Both the position numbers and the translations under genes were made by a program. From positions 6,624,070-6,688,069 of the forward strand of contig OX421967.1 in NCBI GenBank assembly GCA_949128115.1: a stretch of 64,000 bases of DNA, read 5' to 3'. This stretch comes from Anaspis maculata. Taxonomy: Eukaryota > Arthropoda > Insecta > Coleoptera > Scraptiidae. This document shows, piece after piece, positions 53,186-63,433 of this stretch (within the stretch, counting starts at the first letter, position 1; every line of letters begins with the position of its first letter). The notes under the pieces are model-generated. The model was given only the letters and a program-made list of their open reading frames with translations. It did not search any database and was not told the DNA's origin.

Positions 53186-54427
53186 ATGGCTTCGAAGTTC
53201 AACTTTGAAGTTAATCGGTTATCTACTGAGGAATTGACGTACGAGTTGACGATAAGAGGTATTTCTGGTGTTCAGAAAGCGGATGAGATGAGAAAAACGC
53301 TTCGACAGCTACTTCGTTTGGAAAAACAATCGACGCCTTTGGAATATCCGGACTATCCTTTCAAGTTTGATGAAGACCAAACTGCATTGACCGCGAAAAT
53401 TACAGAAATTCAGGCGCTGATTAGTGTTTTTGATGGAAGCGACAAATCGACACTGACGAAACTGAACACTAAAATTGTTCATGGACTTGGGTGAGCGAAT
53501 AAATGTCAAGCCACTTCAGCGGAGCAGAAATCGGCGAAGTCAAAATTTATTGTGGATTTTTTGAACTTGAAATCGGATGTATCTCGAAAAACTCGACGTC
53601 ATGAGAAATCTCTTCAGGGTTCGTTAGCTGCATTGGGATTGAGTGAGACTAGTGAGAGTGAATCTTCATCTAGCGATTCGGAGAGTGATGAAGATTTACC
53701 TCTGGCATCGTCTTCGCTTCTGTCTGTACCTGCACCTCAGTCTAGAATGAAAAGTATTCCACCTTCACAATGGAACCTAAAATTTTCTGGAGAGCCAACT
53801 GACCTGTCAGTTGATTCGTTTCTGGAAAGAATAGAGGAAAAGAGAGCACCTGGTCAAATCTCGGAGGCCGAACTTTATATGTCAGCGATTGACCTTTTCA
53901 AGGGTAAAGCCTTGGTCTGGTTTTGATCCATGAGAAAGCAAGTTACCGATTGGAATTCGTTGGTTTGTCAGCTCAGGAGACAGTTTTTACCTGCCGACTA
54001 CGATGAGCATCTATTCGAAGAAATTCGAAAGCGTACACAAGGTCCTACCGAATCGATTGGCGTTTACTTGGCAGTAATGGACAACCTTTTTGATCGTCTA
54101 ACCCGAAAAGTATCAGAGAAGACTCAATTGAAGATTCTCACTCGGAATATTTCTCCTTACTTCCAGCAGCAATTAGAACTTCAACAAATCTCTACTCGAG
54201 AAGAACTTATGGACCTTGGTCTAAAGCTAGAAGCAAAGAAGCAAGCATTGGAAGCATTCAAGCCACCACCATCTCGTCATGCAAATCGCCTGTTGAAGCC
54301 TGATCTGGCATATTTTGAGCAAGTGGTAACGTCAGTGGAGCCTAAAAGAAGTTTAAGTGAACTACACTTAATTACCACTGGTAATTGTCGATTAAGCAAG
54401 TTACGTGTTTTATTTTGCGGGAAATAG
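53186..54427 (+). pseudogene. LTR-retrotransposon Gag, interrupted by two TGA codons
   Basis: One frame runs from ATG 53186 (MASKFNFEVNRLSTEEL) to 54427, interrupted by TGA at 53492-53494 and TGA at 53924-53926. The N-terminal part has LTYELTIRGISG, a serine/acid-rich hinge (SESESSSSDSESDEDLP), then a retrotransposon Gag capsid region. The capsid region has WNLKFSGEPTDLSVDSFLER, LFKGKALVWF, LVCQLRRQFLPADYDEHLFEEI and RKRTQGPTESIGVYL. No zinc knuckle or pol follows. The second stop falls where a basic residue is expected (WF-x-SMRK). It is a dead Gag from a family different from the other Gypsy copies here. Confidence 0.8.
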
Positions 54428-54700
54428 GATGTCGACGGTTCAGATGACGTTCTGGTCATGCCCTGGAGTATATGCCAACAGCTCTGAGCTAACAATATAG
54501 CTCTAATGTGACAAAAGCCAGGATACAATTTTCGGACTTGCTGCAGCAAACATGATATACTTTGACACTGCCGCAAGAAAAATGCTCAAGTGGGATTTTC
54601 GGGGATTTTACATGGTAGAGGACGAAATTCTGAATCGATAACAGCTTCAAAATTTCATAGAATAATTATTTCAACCTCAGTACCTATCTTTACTGCACTA

Positions 54701-55875
54701 TACAGGGTGATTCATGAGTGACCTTACATAGGCTAATGGGAGATAGAGGACTTCGAGGCGAGTCAGGTTCCACTGAGGAAATTTTATTCTCTCCGATGGT
54801 TACGAAGATACAGGGTGTTTTGTGTGTTTCGTATGGAACTTTGATAAGCGATATTTCTGAAACGGCCGAAGGTATTTTGTTGAAATTCATCAGTTGTATT
54901 TCTCTGTTGGAACTCATCCCGAAGCCATACCGGGTAAGTCAAAATCCAGGGCCGGGCTAGAAAAAAGTGTCCCTTTTTTGTTTCATCAAAAAGTACATTT
55001 TCTGACCGCTTTTCTAAAAAACTGCTATCGGATTCAAAAAGCGAAGGAAAAATGCTTCAAGAATCACTCTTCAATTTAGATGGCACACCTAAACCGTTTC
55101 GACAATAAAATTAAAAGTAAAATTTGTGGGTGAGTTCCCATTTTCGACCGGACATAATCGACTCATTGTTTGATCGAATTCATTGAAATTCATTTTTTGG
55201 CTTGTCTCTGTTGAATAGAAGGGCTTGGTTGAAAAAAAAATTTCAGAGCTGACAATTTTTTTTTATGACAAAATCGAGAGCGAAACCAAAATTAGACTCG
55301 ATTTGATCGTCAAAAAAAATTTCCGGCTATGGAATTTTTCTTACTACCAAGCCCTTCTGTTCCACAGAGACAAGCTAAAAAATGAATTTCAATGAATTCA
55401 ATCAAACAATGAGTCGATTATGTCCGGTCAAAAATGGAAACTTACCCACAAATATTACTTTTAATTTTTTTGTCGGAACGGTCTAGATGTGCCATCTACA
55501 TTGAAGAGTGATTCTTGAAGGATTTTTCCTTAGCTTTTCGAATCCGATAACAGTTTTCCAGAAAAGCGGTCAGAAAATGTACTTTTTGATCAAATAAAAA
55601 AGGGGCACATTTTTTCAATTCCGGCCCTGGATTTTGACTCACCCGGTATGACTTCTGGATAAGTTCCAGCAGAGAAATATTACTGGTAAATTTCAACACA
55701 ATATCTTCAGCCGTTTCAGAAATATCGCTGATCAAAGTTTCACACGAAACACACAAAACACCCTGTATCTTCGTAACCAATGGAGAAAACAAAATTTCCT
55801 CAGTGGATCCTGACTCGCCTCGAAGTCCTTTATCTCCCATTAGCCTATGTAAGGTCACTCATGAATCACCCTGTA
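54701..55875. mobile_element. Foldback element, 1175 bp, arms of more than 500 bp
   Basis: TACAGGGTGATTCATGAGTG opens the left arm; the exact inverted CACTCATGAATCACCCTGTA closes the right arm. The arms remain highly similar inward to the non-palindromic centre near 55290, so both arms read into similar peptides in opposite directions (MTLHRLMGD...). These frames are repeat shadows rather than genes. Arm similarity is the highest of the foldbacks here, suggesting the youngest copy. Confidence 0.85.
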
Positions 55876-56550
55876 TTGCTGGTTCGAATATAGATGGTAT
55901 GTTTGCGGAACGTAAAACCCGGCATAAGATATTATTCAGCTCATGATGGCGTGACTGCCTTCCAGCATTTTTTTTGCAACTCAGGCCATGAATCCCATCT
56001 TCCAAGACTTCCTCGCCCCATATGCATCTATGTCGAGCACAGATATCACAACCAACACGGAGAGCCATCGAAATACGGAAAGTGTTGATGTCTACTCATC
56101 CCTATAAATGTAGATACTTAGGTAGGTGCCTACTTACCTTTCAATATTCCTCAAATACCTAATAAAAAAAGGCAATCGCGGATTGAAGACGTATCTTATA
56201 GTATTCGTAAAAGTTGTGTGCTAGGTCGTGTGTTCATGTTTGAGTATATTAGATACTTTTAAAAGAGTGAAAAAAAAAATCAACTGGAGAAGAGGACTCT
56301 TCCTCCTTTGAAATCCGTTGGAAGAAGCCTGTTAGAGGTTATGAAATATCTATGCACCTCTACCTACACAAAAAATTCATTTAGGTATATATCGAATGAA
56401 GTTTTATTCAAATCAGAAACTCTTAAATCTACTGGTAATGAGTATATTGACACATAGACGATAACGATGATCTCAAAATTCACTATGTGACAACTGCCAT
56501 TCGCCAATCGCCCGACAATGGCCGATTTACTGCCAAATCTGCTGTTATTT

Positions 56551-56620
56551 ACTGCAGGTACTGCCGACTTACTACAGGTACTGCCGGCTCACTGCAGATA
56601 CTGCCATGGTACTGCCGACA
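56551..56620. repeat. 20-bp tandem repeat ACTGCAGGTACTGCCGACTT
   Basis: Three to four degenerate units in a row; each contains PstI-like CTGCAG or CTACAG and TACTGCCG. Confidence 0.75.
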
Positions 56621-56670
56621 TTTTGTACATGTATTGCAAAGAGTGGTTGACCCCTCGCAAAGAACCGTCG

Positions 56671-56795
56671 CTCGTACCTATCAGACGCTTGAAGGAAACC
56701 TCTGTTACTCATCGTCATCTTGTCACATAAAATTAGAGGTGCAAAATAACAATGAGTATAGAGATTTCCTTCAAGCGTCTGATAGGTATGAACGA
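56671..56795. repeat. Inverted repeat with ~30-bp stem
   Basis: CTATCAGACGCTTGAAGGAAA near 56678 pairs with TTTCCTTCAAGCGTCTGATAG near 56765; the stem continues a few bases on each side. Loop of about 60 bases. Confidence 0.8.
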
Positions 56796-57016
56796 AGATT
56801 TTGGCCCTCAAAAAAAATTATTTGTGACATACGACCTATTGTCATATCCACGACGATTTGCGATAAGATAAATCGATTGGAAATGTTCGAAGATTTGAAC
56901 TACTCCGATTGAAACGTGAAACTAATTTGAACATTGCACTGGTATCGATTTTCAAACTCGAATCACTGAAAAAAAAACTTATATTCTATCGATTAGGTAC
57001 CTAATGATTAACTACA

Positions 57017-57017
<1 letters not shown>

Positions 57018-57048
<31 letters not shown>
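57018..57048. repeat. (AAAT)n tail of the LINE
   Basis: About seven AAAT/AATA tetramers, the 3' tail of the minus-strand LINE. Confidence 0.9.
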
Positions 57049-57139
57049 GTTTATTCCTTCTTTAACAATTAAAACAATACAAAGTGGTCTCCAAAGTGCT
57101 TACAAGAATAAGGAAGAATAAAGCAGTAAACCTTACTTG

Positions 57140-57158
57140 AAGTTCCTTCAAGGAACTT
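57140..57158 (-). other. Conserved palindrome in the LINE 3' UTR
   Basis: AAGTTCCTTCAAGGAACTT is a 9-bp perfect inverted repeat around one base. CTTAC and GTAAG further out can extend the stem. It is unchanged in the truncated copy at 34705-34723, while neighbouring bases differ. Confidence 0.7.
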
Positions 57159-57413
57159 TGTGTGTAAGTGCAAGTGCATGATCACCGTATGTTTAACATG
57201 CGTATAATTTTGGGCTATGAAAAGCCTTTGCAAAAGATGGACATACATGTTTGAGAAAAAAAAAAAAAAAGTATAGGTAAAATTTGAAACGAACACAAGA
57301 GTATAACAAGTTAAAATAAGGGTATAGTTTAAAAACGTTTGGGAGAAAAAGAACGTATGCGGTCTCATGTGGTGTGAGTATTCGTGTCAGAGTGCGTGCG
57401 TGTCGCTTCGTCT

Positions 57414-60332
57414 CTAAAATGACAATATATCACTGGTAAGTATCCATTGCTTCAGTTCTTTTTTTCTCTGGATACAATTGTTATTATTCCTTATGAAATC
57501 AGGTACCTTGTTGAAAAGCTTTGGGGCCAGGTAAGTGAAACAGCTTTGACCAACCGTTTTCCAAGCTCTAGGAACGACAATTTCACCCTTTCCTCGTAGA
57601 TCATGCTTATATGTCTTTTCGGATTTGAACTTTTGTTGTTGTTTTGTTTGGTACAAAAATAGCTTTTCCATGAAAATTTCTTTTATTTTGTAGATAATAT
57701 ATTCCTTGAATAATAAGTCACTACTATAGTAGACTCCCTTCCTCAACATAATCTTTATCAGCCTTTTGTGGGTTTGGTGTAGTGGTTTCAAATGAGTAAT
57801 GTTTATTCCACCCCAAGCTATTATCCCATATCTTAAAATGGACTCGACAAGAGCTTCGTAAACCATCAATAACGGCTTCGTGTCCATAACGTTTCTGAGC
57901 TGTCTAAAAGGGTACAAAAGTTGGCGAAGTTTCTTGTTTGTTTTCTCAGCATGTTTCTCCCACCTCAAGTGTTTATCGAGTTCAACACCCAAATATCTAA
58001 CTGTATCTGCACTCTCCACAGCAATATCCGTTCCTTCCAGGAGGATTTCATTAAACGAAGGCAAACCATTCGCATAGGAGCAAAAAGGTAAGTATTTTGT
58101 CTTGGTCTCGTTCATTGTCAATAAGTTATGGTCAAGCCAGTCCTTCACCTTTCTCAAACTCTTCCCAGCCCTCAATTTCACTTCATCCCACGAGTTTCCG
58201 GAAAAGAGTATGGCCGTGTCATCCGCATAGGAGACAATTTCACCATCTATCTCCTGCAACAGGAGGTCGTTTATATATATCTTGAACAGGTCTGGAGCAA
58301 GAATTGTTCCCTGCGGAAGGCCAATATCGATTTCTCTCTCTTCACCGATGGTTTCACTGACCTGCACATATTGTTTTCTGTTGCTCAGATAGTTTTTAAT
58401 CAATTTATGTACAGGTCCCCGAAAGCCTACATCCCACAGTTTTTTGAGCATAAGTTCGTGGTCGATGGTGTCAAAGGCTTTCGTCAGATCAATAAATACT
58501 CCTATGATAGGTTTTCTATTATCAACTGCCTCATATATTTTGCCTACGACATGTGTGAGTGCATCCTCAGTTGACATCTTTGCACGGAAGCCGAATTGTT
58601 TATCAGATAAGATATTGTATTTATTCAGAAAGCTTGTGATTCTTGTTTTGAGTGATTTTTCTACGATCTTTGATATGGTAGATGTCAGAGAGATAGGACG
58701 ATAATTTTCGGCTTTCAATGTGCTGCCACCCTTGTGAATAGGTATGATTATTGCGATTTTGAAATGCGAGGGGTATATCCCTGTTTCATATATGACATTT
58801 ATCAAATGTGTCAGGAGGGGCGCCATGATGTCACTGCATAACTTCAATAGTTCCGATGTAATTCTGTCAATTCCAGGAGACGTATTGGGTTTGAGGGAAT
58901 TGATGTGTTTTACAACTTCATCATTTGTTACTTGGGACAAGTAGAAGGTGTTATGGATTGTCCTGCCCTCAAACTTCCCAGTTGGTCTTTCAATACGTCT
59001 CGCTAATTCATTTCCTATGTGTGAAAAATAACTATTCAGCTCATCACTTATTTGTCTTTCACCAGTGACCCTCTCTCCAGTTTCTGTCAGAATTTCTTTG
59101 ATAGGACAGTTTTTGTTTCTTTTGAAAACCAAATTCTTCACAGCTTGCCAAAGTTTCTTAGGATTGTTAACATTTGTTTCAATTTGTTTGTGGAAATACT
59201 TTTTCTTTAATTTATCTGTGAGGCTATTAACTTTATTTCTTTGTCGATTATATTGTTGTCTTATTGCATTGTCATTCGGCTGTCTTACTTTTTCCAGGTA
59301 TAGCTGGTTTCGTACATTTATTTCAATAATAATGCTATCGTCTATCCATTCTTTTCTCTTACGCTGGGGTTTTACCTTGTATGTTTTGGTTGATTCTTTA
59401 ATAGCCGTTTCAAAAGTCTTTATGAGAATATTGCATAATTGTTCAGAGTCGCGGTTACCGTAAAAATTTTCCCAATTCTGTTTTTTCATGATATTTTTAA
59501 ATGAAGTTGTATTGGTTTTTGTATAGTGATTCTCTTTTTTTCCGTATTTTATATGGGCATCTGAAAGAGTCAAGCTCAAGATAACACTGTAGTGGTCCGA
59601 AATATCAGATTTCAGGACGATTGGGCAAAGGTTTTCGTTCAAAAGGTTACCCTTATAAAATATATGGTCGATGTTACTTCCATTTTCGCGCTGAACTCTG
59701 GTACAACAATTGATCATCGATGCATATCCCATAGCACCCAACATATTCATGTAGTCATTTGCAATGTGATTATTTTGTTCAAGGATATTTATGTTTATAT
59801 CTCCCAATACAATGCTGTGTTTTGAGTTTTTATCGTTTGTCTGTAAGAAAACATCGAAGTCGTGTAAAAAGTCCTCTACGATAATACCCGTGTGAGGCCT
59901 GTATAAAAATACCATTGATAAGGTGTCTCCGTTTATCATTTTGATTTCGGCGTGGATGGCGTTTACCTTATTTATCTTCACTATAGACACCCTCTCATCA
60001 GTTGACTCCCTCACATACATCACCGCTCCGTCATTTTGGTTTACGTCACCGTTGTTGTAATAAAGTCTGTATCCGGGTATGTTAAAATTCAAAGTGTTCC
60101 TTATGTTCCAGGTTTCGCTCAGACATATTATATCGAACGGAGTATTGAGTGCAGTCAAATAGACAAGGAAATCATCAAAGTTTCGGCCAATGCTTCTGAT
60201 GTTATTATGGAATATATTGAATTGTGTATTTGACTTATTTCTTACTTTCATTATATCTTTGCAGTTATCTATATTATTCGCCACAATGGTATTTATTTTC
60301 AGTTCCTCAAAATCTCGTACAAACGGATCCAT
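57414..60332 (-). CDS. LINE ORF2: APE-type endonuclease and reverse transcriptase
   Basis: 972 codons from ATG 60332 (MDPFVRDFEEL). The endonuclease is about residues 35-260: FNIFHNNIRSIG, ICLSETWN (catalytic Glu), VLGDININ, DHIFYKG, and SDHYSVILSL. The reverse transcriptase follows: ENYRPISLTSTISKIVE, FIDLTKAFDTIDHELM, GLPQGTILAPDLFKIYINDL and VSYADDTAILF. A C-terminal region with HLKPLHQTHKRLIKIML follows. No RNase H seen. It belongs to the CR1/Jockey-like assemblage but differs in sequence from the element at 16241. It has its own ATG and lies 200 bp after ORF1, so translation here does not need readthrough. Confidence 0.92.
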   Translation of the reverse strand: MDPFVRDFEELKINTIVANNIDNCKDIMKVRNKSNTQFNIFHNNIRSIGRNFDDFLVYLTALNTPFDIICLSETWNIRNTLNFNIPGYRLYYNNGDVNQNDGAVMYVRESTDERVSIVKINKVNAIHAEIKMINGDTLSMVFLYRPHTGIIVEDFLHDFDVFLQTNDKNSKHSIVLGDININILEQNNHIANDYMNMLGAMGYASMINCCTRVQRENGSNIDHIFYKGNLLNENLCPIVLKSDISDHYSVILSLTLSDAHIKYGKKENHYTKTNTTSFKNIMKKQNWENFYGNRDSEQLCNILIKTFETAIKESTKTYKVKPQRKRKEWIDDSIIIEINVRNQLYLEKVRQPNDNAIRQQYNRQRNKVNSLTDKLKKKYFHKQIETNVNNPKKLWQAVKNLVFKRNKNCPIKEILTETGERVTGERQISDELNSYFSHIGNELARRIERPTGKFEGRTIHNTFYLSQVTNDEVVKHINSLKPNTSPGIDRITSELLKLCSDIMAPLLTHLINVIYETGIYPSHFKIAIIIPIHKGGSTLKAENYRPISLTSTISKIVEKSLKTRITSFLNKYNILSDKQFGFRAKMSTEDALTHVVGKIYEAVDNRKPIIGVFIDLTKAFDTIDHELMLKKLWDVGFRGPVHKLIKNYLSNRKQYVQVSETIGEEREIDIGLPQGTILAPDLFKIYINDLLLQEIDGEIVSYADDTAILFSGNSWDEVKLRAGKSLRKVKDWLDHNLLTMNETKTKYLPFCSYANGLPSFNEILLEGTDIAVESADTVRYLGVELDKHLRWEKHAEKTNKKLRQLLYPFRQLRNVMDTKPLLMVYEALVESILRYGIIAWGGINITHLKPLHQTHKRLIKIMLRKGVYYSSDLLFKEYIIYKIKEIFMEKLFLYQTKQQQKFKSEKTYKHDLRGKGEIVVPRAWKTVGQSCFTYLAPKLFNKVPDFIRNNNNCIQRKKELKQWILTSDILSF

Positions 60333-60532
60333 GTTAACAATGTCAGTGTTTATTCGTATTCGTATTCAACTGGTGTTATTGATGTGTTCGTCGTAAGAGT
60401 GTAACCTAGAGTGTAAAGTGTGTAAAAGTGTTAGAGTACGTAGTGTAAAATGTACTTAGCCTAAGGTGATAGTTATTAGTTAATGACGTGAGAAACAAGT
60501 AGTTTACGATTTCAAAGTACGAATATAGCTCG

Positions 60533-61342
60533 TTATTTATATTTATAATTCCTACTGGCTGTCGGTCTTAGGTTCCTCTCTTTTTCTGTCCTTGGTTTCT
60601 CTTTATTTGGATTTTGAGTCTGTACTTGCCGTGGGTTATTGGGTTTCTGTACTATAGTTTCTTTCTTCGGTTTTTGAGAACTTTCCTGAGGGTTTTTCAG
60701 TTGCTTCTCCCCGTCCTGCTCCTCTTCCAGTTTCTTGAGGTCCTTGACTGAGTAGGATGTGTCACCAATCATCAACACGTTCCTCTTAATATATGCCTCC
60801 AGGTTCTGGTCCTTAGCTTCGTTCAAGTGCTTTCTCAAGGTCATCTGGTCCTGTCTATCTTGCCACGTTAGATCGTTTGCTATTGATAACTTTGAGTCTT
60901 TGAGCAATTTTCCCTGTTTCAAAATTTCCAACTTCTTTCTAAAGTGAACAAGCTTGACAACTATTGGTCTTGTATTCTGTGCTTTACCAAATCGATACAG
61001 ATGATTTATATCATTTTTGTCGATGTTTGTATTCAACTTCTCGTTGACAAGTTTCAAGGTCTTAGAATATAAGTCCTCTTCCTCTTCCGTCCCGTCCTGT
61101 TCCAGTCCAAAGATGACCAGGTTGTTTTTCTTCAACTCCCTCTGACTCTGCAACAGGCTCTTCTTCAGTTCTTCGTTACTATTCTTCAATTCCAAAATTT
61201 TTTTCTCAGTCTGTTGTTGTTTTGAGGTTATGTTTACTAATGTTTCGTCTATGTGATCCTTCAAGGATTGTACAGATTTGTCAATGTACTCCTTCAACCT
61301 TCCGTACAATTCATCGATGGATTTAGTTACTTCACTATCCAT
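60533..61342 (-). CDS. LINE ORF1: coiled-coil and RRM-like RNA-binding protein
   Basis: 269 codons from ATG 61342 (MDSEVTKSIDELYGRL). The first 85 or so residues form a coiled coil (KKILELKNSNEELKKSLLQS). Next comes an RRM-like segment (KKNLVIFGLEQDGTEEEEDL ... NHLYRFGK ... RPIVVKLVHFRKKLEIL), then a C-terminal part with LTWQDRQDQMTLRKHLNEAK. The last 60 residues are a Lys/Gln/Pro-rich basic tail. This is the L1-type ORF1 layout (trimeric coiled coil, RRM, C-terminal domain), without zinc knuckles. It coats the element RNA. Reading may also extend upstream without an ATG. Confidence 0.85.
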   Translation of the reverse strand: MDSEVTKSIDELYGRLKEYIDKSVQSLKDHIDETLVNITSKQQQTEKKILELKNSNEELKKSLLQSQRELKKNNLVIFGLEQDGTEEEEDLYSKTLKLVNEKLNTNIDKNDINHLYRFGKAQNTRPIVVKLVHFRKKLEILKQGKLLKDSKLSIANDLTWQDRQDQMTLRKHLNEAKDQNLEAYIKRNVLMIGDTSYSVKDLKKLEEEQDGEKQLKNPQESSQKPKKETIVQKPNNPRQVQTQNPNKEKPRTEKERNLRPTASRNYKYK

Positions 61343-61798
61343 TATTTCACTTGACAAACAAGATTTGGAACTTCTTCACCAGTGCGGTATGTGACGGTAT
61401 AGCGAAATCAGGTCATACTTTTTCAACTTTTTCATTAAAGTCATTAAACCTACATTTGACAAGCATTTCAAGTACCTAAATGGAATGAATTCTTCAATTT
61501 ACTTACGAAATAATTTAAAACTATAGCCGGATTTGACAATCTGTTGGTAGCTCGAGTGGTAGGTAGGTACAATTAATAAGTAACCATTCTTGATCCGAGC
61601 TACCAACACCACCCAGTCGGCACTTTTATTCTGTATTTGTTTTTAACTCTGATTGAATTGCCTCAAATATCTCAAACAAATACAACAACAAACAACTTTT
61701 CATCGCTAGAACGAATAGGTACTTAATCAGCAATCACTATCCACCCTGAAAATTGATACCTAGGGTTAAAAACCGGATAGCCCGAGGGATAGCCTGTT
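61343..61798. other. 5' flank of the LINE
   Basis: The LINE 5' UTR and insertion boundary lie here but could not be fixed. No gene seen. Confidence 0.3.
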
Positions 61799-63131
61799 GT
61801 TGCGGCCTCATAAAAGTTTATACCGACGGCGATCGAGTGGCCATGCTAATTCAATTTTGACGTAATGGGAGGCATGGACGATTTTGCTCCCGCCAGGAGG
61901 CGCTGCAGTTGGTTGGGACCTCTAGGGATTTTATCTCGCCTAGGTTGCATAAACAAGCGCGTTGTGTCAAATCGTCAAATCAATAAACGTCAAATATTTA
62001 GAAATGTCACCGTGAACCTAAATTGGGATTTTTGAGTCTGTTTTTGAGTCGTATCGTTGAATCGTTCATGAGGATGCCGTAGGCTCTTGCGACGAGGGTC
62101 AGGACGCGGCCCCAAACTCCGGGTAAGCTCAGTTTGACTACCGAAGAAAAAAATACATTTTCATTCACTTTTATCGTAGACTCGGGCCCGGTATGGTACT
62201 CTGGAGAGGTAAATAGATGCTCTGAATAAGTCCTTTCTGCTCCATTCTACCAGACAGATGGAGACAGGAATCATCGAAAAACATTGACATTGCTGAGCTG
62301 CATGAAGGGATCTAGGTTATGTTGGTTCTATGTTAAAGTTTTGAACTTGTTCAGTTAAGTTATTACTGCGTTACTATACAGCGTTGTGCGTAGTATACGA
62401 AAATTATACACATGAAATACAGTTCTTCAATCAGTCAGGACATTTCACTTTATTACAATAATTCAAACCATCACTTTACAGAGAGTTTTCCACACTGCTA
62501 CAAAATTTTGAAGGAAGGGCGACTCTTGTATTGGTGATACCGAAATGTCCTCCTGTTCTCGTATAGTATAGTCTAATTTCTCTCTCCGTTATCCATGTAC
62601 TAGGATGAAGCAGGAGTGGCTTATTCAAAGCATCCCTTTGCCTCTTCAGTAGATACCATATGGAGCCCCTCGGGTCTATAGTAGTAAACAAAAATGAATT
62701 TTTGCCTTGGGCAGTCAAACTGAACTTACCTGAAGTTAAACGGAGCCCTGCTTAAACATGATACCTTGGGACCACTGTGGATTGCATTTATCGTCACACC
62801 GGCCGGGATTTTGTCTCGCACGAACAGCCAGACGGCCCCGCGCTGCTTCGCTCGCATTTGCCCTGCCTTTCAAACGACAAGCACCCGGTACCTGTGACAC
62901 TAACACCATGCGAGTCATGCGACGACAATAAACAATAAAGATAGGTTAGGTTACGCTCTGACAAGCAATGACAACTGCAAGCTTGACCTTGGACTTGACG
63001 TTGACATGACGTTGACATTTGGTCCCAAGCCTATGTCGCGCCCTCTGGAATGCGTTTGCGAGAATGCCTCCCATTTTGAATGAGCATGGCCACACGATTG
63101 TCATTGGTGTAAACTTTTATGAGGCCGCAAC
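61799..63131. mobile_element. Element with ~80-bp terminal inverted repeats, 1.33 kb
   Basis: GTTGCGGCCTCATAAAAGTT at 61799 is matched exactly, inverted, at 63112-63131. The similarity continues inward (GTGGCCATGCTAATTCAATT against an inverted GTGGCCATGCTCATTCAAAA, then TGGGAGGCAT). The interior contains only short frames; an 80-codon frame at 62476-62718 (minus) has no domain I can name. Probably a non-autonomous DNA transposon. Target duplication not identified. Confidence 0.75.
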
Positions 63132-63433
63132 TCTACCTATCTACTAATAGTAGAAAGGAACCTAAAACTCAAATGAGATGACATCTCGGGAGGCTGTAGT
63201 AATGGAACCTTTTCTTCAATTTTGATGTCACTTCATTTGAATTGTACATATATATATATATATCTTAATTTTACATGGTCGAGTTTCTTTCTTCAACCAC
63301 TCAAGTACTGTTATGCTACCTACCTACTGAACTATTAAACTGGCGAGGAAACTGGCCACAAACTGACACGATTATTCAAAATCGAATTCCAAGTATAAAG
63401 TGTTCATCATCTATCATCGTTTCAACTGATCGT
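63132..63433. other. 3' flank of the right-edge zinc-finger gene, with (AT)n
   Basis: Contains an (AT)n microsatellite (about 63248-63264). No gene; expected 3' UTR of the minus-strand zinc-finger gene. Confidence 0.5.

Larger units (their letters stand above)
55876..57017. other. Interval with short repeats, no gene
   Basis: Frames of 60-140 codons here lack domains. Noted structures are listed separately (56551-56620 and 56671-56795). Confidence 0.35.
57018..61342 (-). mobile_element. Second non-LTR retrotransposon, two ORFs, (ATTT)n tail
   Basis: On the minus strand: ORF1 (61342-60533), ORF2 (60332-57414), a 3' UTR of about 370 bp and a tail of TTTA/ATTT units (57018-57048). The 5' end lies somewhere beyond 61342 and was not fixed; no target duplication was recognised. 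Both ORFs are open. A 5'-truncated copy of the 3' UTR lies at 34608-34780. Confidence 0.88.

Noticed and set aside
55496..55858. 120-codon minus-strand frame (MTLHRLMGDKGL...)
   Set aside because: A near-identical peptide comes from the opposite arm of the same foldback on the plus strand, so it reflects the palindrome rather than a gene.
62476..62718. 80-codon minus-strand frame as a gene
   Set aside because: No known domain or splice partners; it lies inside an inverted-repeat element and could be part of it, but this cannot be supported.
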